Origin: Olivibacter jilunii
Lineage (GTDB): Bacteria; Bacteroidota; Bacteroidia; Sphingobacteriales; Sphingobacteriaceae
Reading direction: 5' to 3'
Length of the DNA: 64,000 bases
Assembly: GCF_900607235.1 (NCBI RefSeq)
Contig: NZ_LR027849.1
Coordinates: 248,001 to 312,000, forward strand
Made by a program: the position numbers and the translations under genes
Shown: positions 45,527-54,911 of the stretch, piece after piece
Numbering within the stretch: the stretch's first letter is position 1
Layout of the letters: each line of letters begins with the position of its first letter
Notes under the pieces: model-generated
Seen by the model: only the letters and a program-made list of their open reading frames with translations
What the model was told of the DNA's origin: nothing
The model's database searches: none

Positions 45527-47254
45527 CTAAACCGGAAAACTGAAATAAAAAGTGCTGCCAATACCAAGCGCACTTTCAACACCGATTTCACCTCCCTGTG
45601 CTTCTATAAACTCTTTGCTAATTGCTAAGCCTAAACCCGAGCCCGAGCGATTACTACCGGGAATTTGAAAATAGCGCTCAAAAATGCGTTGCGTATACCG
45701 CTCGTCAATGCCTCTGCCATTATCCTTTACACTGAAGCGTAACACCTTAGCCTCCAAACGGATTGAAATAATAATGGTGCCCTGTTCGGGCGAGTAACGA
45801 ATGGCATTGCTTAAAAAATTTGTCAGGACCCACGCTGTTTTTTCGGGATCTACTTTCACGTTCGGTAATGGATCTTCTACTTGCAGATCGAAGTGGATCA
45901 TTTTATGATCGGCGGCAGTTTGTACTGCTGACAATGCATAATGAAGAATCTCTTCAGGTTTGCTTTGCCGAAGGTTCAATTGTATATTTCCCGTTTCCAC
46001 TTGCGACATATTTAAGAGCTCACCGGTTATCAGTAATAACCGATTACTATCTTCCGCAATTCCGGCTACCAACTGCTGTTGTTCGTTATTTAATGACCCG
46101 GTAAGTTTGTTGTTCAGCAGTTCTAAACTCATCTTGATTGATGAAATGGGCGTCTTCAATTCATGGGAAACTGTTGCAATAAAATTAGTTTTAGCCAAAT
46201 CAAGTTCTCTAAACGGAGTGATATTCTTAAGCATAATCACATGGCCGATAAACTGCGGTCTAGTTTCGCCCGTAGGGACGATATTTATTGGGATATGTTC
46301 CTTTTCGAAGAAGCTCTCCTTGCCATCTGCAAAAATCTTGATGGGTTCTTTTTTGGTTGGCTTCGTCTCTTGAAGGTTTAAATCTTTTGCGAGTAGACGT
46401 AAGAGGTCGTTATACAACGCAAGCTCGATTATTTTTTTTCCTATAACTTCTTCTTTCTTAAAACCTACTATTTGTAAGGCCTCATTGTTTGTAAAGATCA
46501 CTACCTGATTTTCATCCAAACCGATAACCGGATCGTGCATATTGTTAATCAACGTTTCTATCCGCTTCTTTTCCATTAGAAGTCGCGACAGGTTGCTCCC
46601 GGCGTATTCTTCTAACTTTTCTGCCATGATATTGAAGGAATGAGCCAGCTCCCCAAATTCGTTATTGCTTTCAAAATGCACCCGCTGATGGTAGTTATGG
46701 GCAGTAATTTCTCTAATGCTATTGGTGAGCTCCCGAATTGGATTGGCAATGTTGCCAGGTAAATTTATTAACAAGGTAAAAGCAATAATAAAACAAAGGG
46801 CGCCGGTAGTACCTATCCATATGTTGGCATTTTCAGCGGTTAGAGAAGCAGCATCGCTTTTGCGAGCGATGGCATTCATGTTGAGTCGCATGATCTCACC
46901 TATATCTTGTCTTATTAATTTATAATAGGCGTCGTTTTTTCCTGAGTCGCGAATAAGCTCGTTAAAATGCGCTTTTAGTTTGTTCGTCGCTTCTCTTTCT
47001 CCCGGTTCAGTGAGATTAGCCAGTTGTTTTTCAAGATTTGATCGAAAGGTATCCAATGAACCTGCACGTTCGGGAATATCGTCGAGTGCGATCAACATTT
47101 GTCTCGAATACGCCAAGGTTTTATAATTGGCAACTAAGATATTCTCTGTGTCCTTCTTTAATGCATTGACGTACCAAATGCTAATGACAGAAAGCAGTAC
47201 GATCAACAAAAAGAGAAGTCCTACTCCCAAGGTAAGTTTAGTCTTCGTTTTCAT
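45527..47254 (-). CDS. HAMP-PAS histidine kinase of the Kdp locus
   Basis: The start is taken at MKTKTKLTLG, where the first membrane helix begins. The 575-aa protein has helix 1 (about 8-30), a periplasmic helical sensor (about 31-143), helix 2 (about 144-165), HAMP (about 166-220), PAS (about 235-345), HisKA with His364 in TVSHELKTPISS, and HATPase with NFLSNAIRYSP, VKDNGRGID and GSGLGLAI. It lies 68 nt after the truncated kdpD. In Bacteroidota this split arrangement (KdpD sensor part plus separate kinase) recurs. No response regulator is adjacent; see the regulator at 31252. Confidence 0.9.
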   Translation of the reverse strand: MKTKTKLTLGVGLLFLLIVLLSVISIWYVNALKKDTENILVANYKTLAYSRQMLIALDDIPERAGSLDTFRSNLEKQLANLTEPGEREATNKLKAHFNELIRDSGKNDAYYKLIRQDIGEIMRLNMNAIARKSDAASLTAENANIWIGTTGALCFIIAFTLLINLPGNIANPIRELTNSIREITAHNYHQRVHFESNNEFGELAHSFNIMAEKLEEYAGSNLSRLLMEKKRIETLINNMHDPVIGLDENQVVIFTNNEALQIVGFKKEEVIGKKIIELALYNDLLRLLAKDLNLQETKPTKKEPIKIFADGKESFFEKEHIPINIVPTGETRPQFIGHVIMLKNITPFRELDLAKTNFIATVSHELKTPISSIKMSLELLNNKLTGSLNNEQQQLVAGIAEDSNRLLLITGELLNMSQVETGNIQLNLRQSKPEEILHYALSAVQTAADHKMIHFDLQVEDPLPNVKVDPEKTAWVLTNFLSNAIRYSPEQGTIIISIRLEAKVLRFSVKDNGRGIDERYTQRIFERYFQIPGSNRSGSGLGLAISKEFIEAQGGEIGVESALGIGSTFYFSFPV

Positions 47255-47322
47255 TCGGTTTTTTTTAACATTCCTATATGCGACGTTCGTTAGACAAGTA
47301 TACACGTTACAATTTAGTAGGA

Positions 47323-48447
47323 TCAAGATAAAATAATAAGATCGATATCATTGTCAGATAATTTTCTTAATAATTGATTGAAGATACCCGTTGCTAAAAT
47401 AATGCGAAACAGATTGAGACGCGGTTTGCCGATACAGACTGTGGTTACTTTGTACTTGATCGCTAATTCAGAGATAGCAAGCGGTACATTCTTATGTTGT
47501 ATCTGCAATACCGTTCCGCCCAATTCTGTTGCGAGTTTCAAATTGTTAATGAGATAACGTTGTTTATCCAAAGGTATTTTTACGGTAGCCTCTTTGGGCG
47601 TTTGCACATAGAGCACATACCATTGTCCATTGTAATAGCTGGCTAACCTAGCCGTTTTACGGATGACCGTTTTCGCTTTTTGTTCATTGCTACTAATACA
47701 GGCCAGGAAGCGCTCGGATCGCAACGCCTCTAATGGTGGCACTACGGCATCAACTTTTCGTTCGACATGGCCCGCCACTTCCTTTAATGCGAGCTCCCGT
47801 AATTGAAGGATATGGTCATTCCTAAAAAAATTCTGTAAAGCGGTTTCTATCTTGTCTGCCGTATAAATCTTTCCTTCTTTTAAGCGATCGATTAGTTCGT
47901 CCGCTGTCAAATCAATGTTGACAACCTCATCGGCTAATGTGATAATTTTGTCAGGAATACGCTCTTTAACTTCAATTCCTGTAATTTTTCGTATGTCATC
48001 ATTTAAGCTTTCAATATGCTGAATATTGACAGCGCTGATGACGTTGATGCCGGATTCAATAATTTCCAAAACATCTTGCCATCGTTTTTCATTCTTGCTT
48101 CCTTCTATATTGGTATGTGCCAATTCATCAATGATGACGACTTCCGGCCTTAAATTTAGTACGCCCTGAACATCTAATTCTTCTAGTTCCTTGCCTCGGT
48201 AAAATAGTTTGCGTCGTTGGATAATCGGTAAACCTGCCAACAAGGCTTGCGTTTCCGTACGGTTATGGGTTTCTACATAAGCGATCTTTACATCTATGCC
48301 GTTTCTAAGTAGCATATGTGCTTCCTGCAGCATTCTATAGGTTTTGCCTACGCCTGCGCTCATTCCTATATACACTTTGAACTTTCCCTGCCGTGATTTC
48401 TTTATCAGGTCGAGAAAATGTGCAGCTTGTTGGTTCTCTTCTTCCAT
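47323..48447 (-). CDS. kdpD: KdpD N-terminal sensor protein without kinase domain
   Basis: A 374-aa protein of the KdpD input module only. Residues 1-225 are the KdpD domain with Walker A GMSAGVGKT (28-36), AYVETHNRTET, VVIIDELAHTNIEGSKNEKRWQD and DKIITLADEVVNIDLTADEL. A universal-stress-protein-like domain follows (about 240-370), which in E. coli KdpD binds nucleotide signals. The four membrane helices and the kinase core of E. coli KdpD (894 aa) are missing; a separate kinase follows 68 nt on. It probably senses potassium status or cyclic-di-AMP and acts on that kinase. Confidence 0.9.
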   Translation of the reverse strand: MEEENQQAAHFLDLIKKSRQGKFKVYIGMSAGVGKTYRMLQEAHMLLRNGIDVKIAYVETHNRTETQALLAGLPIIQRRKLFYRGKELEELDVQGVLNLRPEVVIIDELAHTNIEGSKNEKRWQDVLEIIESGINVISAVNIQHIESLNDDIRKITGIEVKERIPDKIITLADEVVNIDLTADELIDRLKEGKIYTADKIETALQNFFRNDHILQLRELALKEVAGHVERKVDAVVPPLEALRSERFLACISSNEQKAKTVIRKTARLASYYNGQWYVLYVQTPKEATVKIPLDKQRYLINNLKLATELGGTVLQIQHKNVPLAISELAIKYKVTTVCIGKPRLNLFRIILATGIFNQLLRKLSDNDIDLIILS

Positions 48448-48483
48448 TTGCTTGCTTTTGAAGAAATGATATGTCTACTTATA

Positions 48484-48534
48484 GAAGATAACGTATTCCT
48501 TTCACCAAAAATAGATGTAATTGACGTTATCTTC
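48484..48534. promoter_or_regulatory. 11-bp inverted repeat ahead of kdpD with internal -7 box
   Basis: GAAGATAACGT (48484-48494) and its exact reverse complement (48524-48534) flank 29 nt that contain TATTTTTG on the minus strand (48506-48513), a good -7 element. It lies 37 nt upstream of kdpD and 42 nt after the porin stop. It could be an operator around a sensor-gene promoter, or a hairpin ending the structural genes. Confidence 0.45.
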
Positions 48535-48575
48535 ATGTGTTGATGCATTATATTATCGGAAGTGGCCAATAAGTA

Positions 48576-49655
48576 TTAAAAGCTCAATGCAAGTGCTGTT
48601 GCAAGCGTCGTACTGTTAGAAGTGGCCGATTGGTTCCGTTTAATGAAAATCTCATCTTTACTTGCCAGCCGTCTGATTTCCGTTCTCCAGACTACATTTG
48701 GAAACAATTGATAATCGACATTCATGGAATAACCCCAAGTACTAAATCCTGCCGGGTTTTCGGTTGAAATTATTACACCCTCTTTATCTTGATAATATTC
48801 TCCACGAGCAGTAATAGAGAGATTTTGTGTAAGGCCATAGCGGGCGATGATGATGGGTGTATACCATGTATGATATTTGCTGCTGCCTTTTTCATCCTGT
48901 TCAACTCCGAAATCGAAGCCCGCAATAATACCGAGACGTTCATTCAGCTGGAATTGCGCATAAAAGTTATGAAAGTAACGCATCTGTCGTACGCTGTCTG
49001 CTTTGTCACTTCCTATAAAAGAACTACTATTTAAGGTAATGGCATCGTTGGCTTTGAAGGTAAGCTGATGACCAAATGCAGGCGTTGTGTTACCGTCTAC
49101 CCGTTGGATACGCTGCCAACCATTAAGATAAAGTGCTGCTAGGTACCACTTGCCATCTGCACTGGTATAATTCAATTTTGTGCCTGTCTCAAAATAGGGC
49201 GAGTTATCTGCTAGTAGGCTTCTTGTTAAGGTCCAATTATCTTTTCCAATAGCACTTTCAAATCCAATATGAGAAGGCATAATCCCTGCATCAAGCCAAA
49301 GCTCATGACGCTTTGAAAGTTTTATACCTACATTGGCCTCATAGATGTTTTTAAGTACACCCGTTTCAGCAGCATAGTTGGCATTCATATAAGTGCCCGC
49401 TGCGAGCGCCACATTTGCGCGAAGCCTGTCGTTTGTATAATTCGCCTTTACAAAAGCTAGATTTACGTTAACCTCATCCGTACGATTGTGGCTGTACACA
49501 AAGCCTGGGCGTGTGTTGCTCAACGGACGATTGAAATCATGCAAGTAATAAATTTCAGCGTAGCCACTTATTGTCAACGGCGATTGATGATCGTTTTGCG
49601 CGAATATATGGAGTGTACTTAGTAAAAATGCCAGGGCACTAATAATTTGTTTCAT
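48576..49655 (-). CDS. Outer-membrane porin of the Kdp locus
   Basis: A 359-aa protein with a signal peptide ending near HIFAQ, followed by about 16 amphipathic beta strands (for example ISGYAEIYYLHDFN, RLRANVALAAGTY, LGIIAGFDFGVEQ) and a C-terminal Phe in TALALSF, as expected for an outer-membrane barrel. The type matches the putative beta-barrel porins found beside kdp genes in other Bacteroidota. It lies 16 nt after kdpC, so it probably lets potassium or another solute through the outer membrane. Confidence 0.82.
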   Translation of the reverse strand: MKQIISALAFLLSTLHIFAQNDHQSPLTISGYAEIYYLHDFNRPLSNTRPGFVYSHNRTDEVNVNLAFVKANYTNDRLRANVALAAGTYMNANYAAETGVLKNIYEANVGIKLSKRHELWLDAGIMPSHIGFESAIGKDNWTLTRSLLADNSPYFETGTKLNYTSADGKWYLAALYLNGWQRIQRVDGNTTPAFGHQLTFKANDAITLNSSSFIGSDKADSVRQMRYFHNFYAQFQLNERLGIIAGFDFGVEQDEKGSSKYHTWYTPIIIARYGLTQNLSITARGEYYQDKEGVIISTENPAGFSTWGYSMNVDYQLFPNVVWRTEIRRLASKDEIFIKRNQSATSNSTTLATALALSF

Positions 49656-49671
49656 CTTGATAATTAAATCG

Positions 49672-50232
49672 TTATTGTATATGATCTAAAGCTAAATTAA
49701 GTTTAAGGACATTGATTTTTTCGGGTCCTAACATGCCCAATACGGGTTTTTCCGTGTGATTCGCGATTAACGAAGCAATCTTTTCTGGAGCGATGCCACG
49801 GATACGGGCAATTCGTTGTATCTGCACCTGTGCAGCTTTAACGCTGATATTGGGATCCAAACCGCTACCGCTTGCAGTTACCAAATCAACCGGGATATCT
49901 GCTTTCCGAATTCCCGGATTATGCTTTAATAGTGTATCGATGCGCGCTTGAACAGTTGCTAAGTATTCCGGATTTGATGGCCCCTTATTACTGCCGGCAG
50001 AGCCAGCCGCATTATAGTCAACCGCTGATGGCCGAGAATAAAAGTACTTGTCTACCGTAAACGACTGGCCAATGTTCGTGTAGTATTTTTTTCCGTCTAT
50101 TAAAACGATCTCGCCTTCTCCGCGATTCGGTGAAATTTGTGCAATGGCCCATACCACACTTGTATACACTCCGGAAAAGAGTATGATGGTTAAGACGGTT
50201 AATGTAATTGCTGAAAAAAGATTCTTCTTCAT
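49672..50232 (-). CDS. kdpC: Potassium-transporting ATPase subunit C
   Basis: A 186-aa protein with one N-terminal membrane span (about 8-30) and a periplasmic domain. YFYSRPSAVDYNAAGSAGSN and DLVTASGSGLDPNIS are signature segments of KdpC; the second is almost invariant. It stabilises the KdpFABC complex and increases ATP affinity. It lies 18 nt after kdpB. Length matches the family. Confidence 0.95.
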   Translation of the reverse strand: MKKNLFSAITLTVLTIILFSGVYTSVVWAIAQISPNRGEGEIVLIDGKKYYTNIGQSFTVDKYFYSRPSAVDYNAAGSAGSNKGPSNPEYLATVQARIDTLLKHNPGIRKADIPVDLVTASGSGLDPNISVKAAQVQIQRIARIRGIAPEKIASLIANHTEKPVLGMLGPEKINVLKLNLALDHIQ

Positions 50233-50250
50233 GATGATTTGTTCTAACTT

Positions 50251-52332
50251 CTATATAAACAGTGCTACCATAACATCGATCAACTTTATGCCGATAAAAG
50301 GTATGATGATGCCTCCCAATCCATAGATGAAAAGATTTCTCCTTAAAAGGGCACTGGCGCCGATCGGTTTATAGGCGACGCCTTTTAACGCTAATGGAAT
50401 GAGGAAGGGGATAATAATTGCGTTGAAAATAACAGCAGAAAGTATAGCACTTTCCGGGCTGTGCAAGTCCATAATATTAAGTCCCTGCAAGGCGGGAATC
50501 GCGCTGATGAACAACGCAGGAATGATCGCAAAATATTTTGCCACGTCGTTAGCTATCGAAAACGTGGTTAGCGTACCTCGAGTCATAAGTAACTGTTTTC
50601 CAATCTCTACAATTTCAATCAGCTTGGTAGGGTCGTTATCCAAATCCACCATATTGCCAGCTTCTTTCGCCGCCTGCGTACCACTGTTCATGGCAACTCC
50701 TACGTCTGCTTGTGCAAGAGCGGGCGCATCATTTGTTCCGTCACCCATCATAGCTACCAGCCTACCGGAAGCTTGTTCCTTTCGGATATAGTTCATCTTA
50801 TCTTCTGGTTTCGCTTCTGCAATAAAGTCATCCACTCCAGCCTTATTTGCGATAAATTTGGCAGTTAATGGATTGTCCCCGGTCACCATGACCGTTTTGA
50901 TACCCATTTTTCGAAGCCGGGAGAAACGCTCCTGAATGCCTGGTTTAATAATATCTTGAAGTTCTATGACGCCTAGAACCTGTACATTTCCCGTGGCGTC
51001 CTCTTCAGAAACGACCAAGGGTGTTCCTCCGTTTGAAGAAATTTCCTCAACACGGCCGATTATTTCTTTCGGAAAGTTGTTTCCACTTTTTTCGACTAAG
51101 TTTCGTATTGCATCGGTCGCCCCTTTCCGTATTTTGGTCGCATCTTCGAGATCAACCCCTGAACATCTCGTTTCGGCAGTAAAGCCAATAAATTGCAGTT
51201 TGCTTCGATTTTTTGAAGCTTCACTCAATAGGGTAGTACCCATGGCAGCAAATTTGTGTTCAGGATTTATGGACAATTCAATGATCGATTTGCCCTCGGG
51301 AGTCTCATCCGCTAATGAACTCAGAACCGCAGCCCATATAAATCGTTTGTCATCCACGCCTTGGGCGGGGTAAAAGTGCGTTGCCTTTCGGTTGCCAATC
51401 GTTATGGTACCTGTTTTATCCAACAATAATACATCAATGTCGCCCGCGGTTTCTACGGCTTTACCGCTCTTCGTGATGACGTTGGCTCGCAAAGCACGGT
51501 CCATGCCCGCAATTCCGATGGCGCTTAGCAGTCCACCGATGGTCGTAGGTATTAAACATACGAACAAGGAGATAAACGCAGCAATGGTGATCGGTGTATT
51601 TGCATAGTCAGCAAATGGTTTTAGCGTAACACAAACAATAATAAATACCAAAGTGAAACCCGCAAGCAAAATAGTCAATGCAATTTCATTAGGCGTTTTT
51701 TGCCTACTAGCCCCTTCTACCAATGCAATCATCTTATCGAGGAAACTCTCTCCGGGTTCTGTTGTTACGCGTACGCGGATGCGATCAGACAAGACCTTCG
51801 TTCCGCCGGTTACACTGCTTTTATCGCCTCCTGCTTCGCGGATAACCGGAGCCGATTCACCGGTGATGGCACTTTCGTCAATTGTTGCTAAGCCTTCAAT
51901 AATTTCGCCGTCGGTAGGTATGATATCCCCCGCCTCGCAAAAGAAAACATCTCCTTTTCGAAGGGAGGAAGACGCGATTTGCGTAACGCTGCCATCGGGT
52001 GCCAAACGTTTGGCTGGAGTCTCCTCCCGGGTCCTTCTCAATGAGTCGGCCTGGGCTTTACCTCGTGCTTCTGCTATAGCCTCTGCAAAATTGGCAAAAA
52101 GGAGGGTTATAAAAAGCACAAAGAAAATAGATAGGTTGTAGGCAATGCTCCCTTGCGATTTCTCGCCCATGAGTGTCCAAATGCATACACCGAACATGAC
52201 AAAGGTCCCTATCTCCACCGTAAACATAACGGGATTGCGGAACATGATCCGGGGACTGAGTTTTATGAACGACTGTTTAAAAGCTTCACTAACGAGCTCT
52301 TGTTGAAACAGTGATTTTTTTTCTGATTTCAT
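50251..52332 (-). CDS. kdpB: Potassium-transporting ATPase, catalytic subunit B
   Basis: A 693-aa P-type ATPase. TGES is at 157-160, and its Ser160 is the counterpart of the inhibitory phosphorylation site of E. coli KdpB Ser162. The phosphorylated Asp305 lies in [24 protein letters not shown] forms the hinge, and about seven membrane helices are present. ATP hydrolysis here drives potassium through KdpA. It lies 52 nt after kdpA. Confidence 0.97.
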   Translation of the reverse strand: MKSEKKSLFQQELVSEAFKQSFIKLSPRIMFRNPVMFTVEIGTFVMFGVCIWTLMGEKSQGSIAYNLSIFFVLFITLLFANFAEAIAEARGKAQADSLRRTREETPAKRLAPDGSVTQIASSSLRKGDVFFCEAGDIIPTDGEIIEGLATIDESAITGESAPVIREAGGDKSSVTGGTKVLSDRIRVRVTTEPGESFLDKMIALVEGASRQKTPNEIALTILLAGFTLVFIIVCVTLKPFADYANTPITIAAFISLFVCLIPTTIGGLLSAIGIAGMDRALRANVITKSGKAVETAGDIDVLLLDKTGTITIGNRKATHFYPAQGVDDKRFIWAAVLSSLADETPEGKSIIELSINPEHKFAAMGTTLLSEASKNRSKLQFIGFTAETRCSGVDLEDATKIRKGATDAIRNLVEKSGNNFPKEIIGRVEEISSNGGTPLVVSEEDATGNVQVLGVIELQDIIKPGIQERFSRLRKMGIKTVMVTGDNPLTAKFIANKAGVDDFIAEAKPEDKMNYIRKEQASGRLVAMMGDGTNDAPALAQADVGVAMNSGTQAAKEAGNMVDLDNDPTKLIEIVEIGKQLLMTRGTLTTFSIANDVAKYFAIIPALFISAIPALQGLNIMDLHSPESAILSAVIFNAIIIPFLIPLALKGVAYKPIGASALLRRNLFIYGLGGIIIPFIGIKLIDVMVALFI

Positions 52333-52384
52333 TTGTAAATAATTTTTTGTTCTGATTGCCTTCCACCAAGTAATAGACTGTCAT

Positions 52385-54073
52385 TTATCTCATGGTAAAA
52401 TATTCTGCAATAGGCCCTAATGCTAATGCGGGAAAGAAAGTAAGCGCGGCAATGATCACAATGACAGCAAATACCATCAAGCCAAAAGTTGCTGTATCCG
52501 TCTTTAATGTTCCCGCGCTTTCGGGTGTATACTTTTTGTTGGCAAGTAAGCCGGCGATAGCAACCGGACCAATAATGGGAATAAATCGTGAAAGAATTAA
52601 TACAATACCTGTACTGATATTCCACCAGGGTGTGTTATCCCCAAGTCCTTCAAATCCACTGCCATTATTTGCGGATGAAGAAGTAAATTCGTAAAGCATT
52701 TCGCTGAAGCCATGAAAACCGGGATTATTTAACGTGCTTAGTGTAAGTTGAGGTAAGGCAACCGATAAGGCCGTACCGGCTAGTATTAGAAAGGGATGTA
52801 CAAGCGCAATAATAATGGCTATTTTTACCTCTCGGGCTTCTACCTTTTTTCCCAAAAACTCGGGTGTGCGACCTACCATTAATCCACTAATAAAAACAGC
52901 GAGAATAATGAAGATATAAAAATTCAGTATGCCTGCACCCACACCTCCATAAAAGCTATTGGTAATCATCGCTAACAATTCGTTCATGCCGGATAACGGC
53001 ATGGTACTGTCATGCATAGCATTCACGGAGCCGGTGGAAATGACAGTGGTGGCGATGCTCCAAAATCCCGAGGCCGCGGCTCCAAACCTAATTTCTTTAC
53101 CCTCCATAGCGCCTAAGGCATTGTCAATTCCCATGCTTCCAATCGCAGGATTACCTCGCATCTCCATGAGTACGTTTGGAATAGCTAGAGCTAAGAACCC
53201 AGCCGTCATGGTGGCAAAAATCATATAGGAAAGCTTCTTCCGGTTTAAATAATAGCCCAATGCAAAAATCATGGCTAATGGGATAATCATTTGCGCGACC
53301 ATTTCTACCATATTGGTCAGATAATTAGGGTTTTCAAAGGGATGTGCTGAATTTGCACCAAAGAAGCCTCCACCATTGGTTCCAACATGCTTAATAGCAA
53401 TAAAACTGGCAGCGGGTCCTCTAGCAACCTGAACCGTATCTCCCTGCAACGAAATCATTGTATCTTTCCCTTCGAAAGTCATAGGTGTACCATTAAATAC
53501 AAGTAGGATAGCCACGAGAAGTGAAATGGGAAGTAAAATACGTGTACAAGATTTCAGGAAATACACGTAAAAGTTTCCGAGCTTGTCTGTAGTTCGTTCC
53601 TTAAGTGCATTAAATAATACGGCTGCTGCAGCCATTCCGGTTCCCGCGCTTACAAATTGCAAAAACATCAGCCAAAGTTGTCCTAAATAACTCAGACCAC
53701 TTTCTCCCGAATAGTGTTGTAAGTTGCAATTGACCACAAAGGAGATAACCGTGTTAAATGCTAAATGAGCAGACATGGCCGGATTAGTGTCCGGATTTAA
53801 GGGAAGCCAGTCTTGATTCATCAAAATAAACATACCGACAAGGAACCATATGGAATTTATAGTCAATAAAGCAACTAAATGTTGTTTCCAGCTCATTTCA
53901 TGTTTTGAATCGATTTTGCCAAGTCGATAGATAGTGTTTTCTATATTGCCAAAAAGGAAGTCGAGCCAAGTGCGTTCGCCACTATATACCTTAGCTATAT
54001 ATTTTCCTAACGGAATCGCTAAGACGCAAGTCAGAAGGAACATGAAAACGACTCCAAATATTTCTGTGTTCAT
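52385..54073 (-). CDS. kdpA: Potassium-transporting ATPase, potassium-binding subunit A
   Basis: A 562-aa channel-like subunit with about ten membrane helices. The four filter loops can be seen, including NCNLQHYSGE and GTNGGGFFGANSAHPFENP. The gene starts 47 nt after kdpF stops. It binds potassium with high affinity on the outer side and passes it via KdpB. Confidence 0.97.
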   Translation of the reverse strand: MNTEIFGVVFMFLLTCVLAIPLGKYIAKVYSGERTWLDFLFGNIENTIYRLGKIDSKHEMSWKQHLVALLTINSIWFLVGMFILMNQDWLPLNPDTNPAMSAHLAFNTVISFVVNCNLQHYSGESGLSYLGQLWLMFLQFVSAGTGMAAAAVLFNALKERTTDKLGNFYVYFLKSCTRILLPISLLVAILLVFNGTPMTFEGKDTMISLQGDTVQVARGPAASFIAIKHVGTNGGGFFGANSAHPFENPNYLTNMVEMVAQMIIPLAMIFALGYYLNRKKLSYMIFATMTAGFLALAIPNVLMEMRGNPAIGSMGIDNALGAMEGKEIRFGAAASGFWSIATTVISTGSVNAMHDSTMPLSGMNELLAMITNSFYGGVGAGILNFYIFIILAVFISGLMVGRTPEFLGKKVEAREVKIAIIIALVHPFLILAGTALSVALPQLTLSTLNNPGFHGFSEMLYEFTSSSANNGSGFEGLGDNTPWWNISTGIVLILSRFIPIIGPVAIAGLLANKKYTPESAGTLKTDTATFGLMVFAVIVIIAALTFFPALALGPIAEYFTMR

Positions 54074-54120
54074 TTTTTTTTAACTAAATGTGGATGTACC
54101 TAAGTACTGAATATTGATTT

Positions 54121-54198
54121 TTAGAATTTTTCAGGTTTTAGCAAGACGTACAGAATGTATGCAAAAACACCAATTGAGATGATAAATAGCGCTGTCAT
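54121..54198 (-). CDS. kdpF: KdpF small stabilising subunit
   Basis: A 25-aa peptide, MTALFIISIGVFAYILYVLL then KPEKF. One membrane helix and the KPEKF/KPE ending are the hallmarks of KdpF. It sits directly before kdpA on the same strand and starts 4 nt after the stop of the 27-aa ORF upstream. KdpF lies between KdpA and KdpB in the complex. It is easily missed because of its size. Confidence 0.9.
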   Translation of the reverse strand: MTALFIISIGVFAYILYVLLKPEKF

Positions 54199-54202
54199 GA
54201 TT

Positions 54203-54286
54203 TTATATTTTTTCGAAATAATCCACCAGTTTGAAGAAAAGGGCAAAACAGAGAATGCCGATAAGTATTAGAAGAAGGGTGAGCAT
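54203..54286 (-). CDS. Small membrane protein (27 aa) in the Kdp leader region
   Basis: Starts MLTLLLILIGILCFALFFKL and ends VDYFEKI. One hydrophobic helix is followed by an aromatic/charged tail, much like KdpF in shape but with a different C-terminus. Its stop is 4 nt before the kdpF start, so translation is probably coupled. I recall comparable tails (DxFEKI) upstream of kdpF in other Bacteroidota but cannot verify it. It is likely a second small subunit or regulator of the KdpFABC complex. Confidence 0.7.
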   Translation of the reverse strand: MLTLLLILIGILCFALFFKLVDYFEKI

Positions 54287-54301
54287 GATTTTTGTTTTCT
54301 T

Positions 54302-54430
54302 TTAATTGATCACACGGATAATGATACCGACGATAATGAAAATAATAAAGAGAGAAATAAGGATAGCAAATGGCCTATTCCATTGTGGTTTTATGACTTT
54401 TTTTCTCAATTTGCTTCGTAACTTTCTCAT
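54302..54430 (-). CDS. Small basic membrane protein (42 aa) in the Kdp leader region
   Basis: Begins with a strongly basic segment (MRKLRSKLRKKVIKPQWNRP) followed by one long hydrophobic helix (FAILISLFIIFIIVGIIIRV) and a short tail. The positive-inside rule puts the basic end in the cytoplasm. It lies 15 nt upstream of the 27-aa ORF and 9 nt after the 117-aa gene, in a tight same-strand row. I do not recognise the family. A second membrane peptide before kdpF suggests an added layer of the Kdp system. Confidence 0.65.
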   Translation of the reverse strand: MRKLRSKLRKKVIKPQWNRPFAILISLFIIFIIVGIIIRVIN

Positions 54431-54439
54431 AGCGTTCAG

Positions 54440-54793
54440 TTAATACTGCTGCTTGGTATATACTGTTAATAGTTTTATGGGAATACGTTTCTCAATTAAG
54501 CCCCACTCATATTGACTGCATAATTTCCGCATGCCGTTGAACGAGCGTACAAATAGATTTTCTATCAGATATTTAACTCGTTCGTTCCCGCAATTGTATA
54601 TCCAGCCTACAAGGGAGATGGAATAGATGACCTTCGCAATTTCATGTACGGTTATCCGGTCGCGAATATAGCTTACGACCACTTGAAGCGCCCCTGCGAG
54701 GTTTTCCCTTGATAATTCGCTTATTTCGCGTTTTATTTCCGGGATCTCGGCGGAGATAATATCCGGAATTTCGTCTTGATTGATTTTGTTCAT
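54440..54793 (-). CDS. Hypothetical helical protein (117 aa), first gene of the Kdp row
   Basis: The start is taken at MNKINQDEIPDIISAEIPEI; an earlier Met (54835) would place the start inside the candidate promoter. The protein is helical and soluble: an acidic N-terminus, SRENLAGALQVVVSYIRDR, a central segment VIYSISLVGWIYNCGNERVKYLIENLFVRSF, and a basic end. It resembles a small Bacteroidota family (DUF7674-like, from memory and unverified) of unknown role. It is 9 nt upstream of the 42-aa membrane protein gene, so it belongs to the Kdp transcript if the promoter at 54819-54835 is real. Confidence 0.6.
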   Translation of the reverse strand: MNKINQDEIPDIISAEIPEIKREISELSRENLAGALQVVVSYIRDRITVHEIAKVIYSISLVGWIYNCGNERVKYLIENLFVRSFNGMRKLCSQYEWGLIEKRIPIKLLTVYTKQQY

Positions 54794-54818
54794 TTTTAAT
54801 ATTGTTTTGACCGCAGGG

Positions 54819-54835
54819 TGCCAAAAGCATTCCAA
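54819..54835 (-). promoter_or_regulatory. Candidate sigma-54 (-24/-12) promoter of the Kdp row
   Basis: The minus strand reads TTGGAATGCTTTTGGCA. The invariant GG and GC pairs are separated by exactly 10 nt as the -24/-12 consensus needs; the T before GG, the G at -20 and the A after GC also fit, while the -14 T is replaced by G. The predicted start of transcription is about 16 nt before the 54793 start codon. A pair of dyads lies about 90-125 nt further upstream. Confidence 0.4.
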
Positions 54836-54911
54836 TCGTGTCTTGTTTTATTTAATTGCTTGTATTTTAGTTGTTTAATTCTTTTTGCCTTCTTAGGTCT
54901 TGCAAAAAAAA

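Noticed and set aside
51653-52141. 162-codon plus-strand ORF inside kdpB
   Set aside because: Antisense shadow of a highly conserved P-type ATPase.
54819-54835. Longer start (54835) for the 117-aa gene ahead of kdp
   Set aside because: It would put the first 14 codons on the candidate promoter, and the residues (MECFWHPAVKTILK) do not fit the helical, acidic start that follows.
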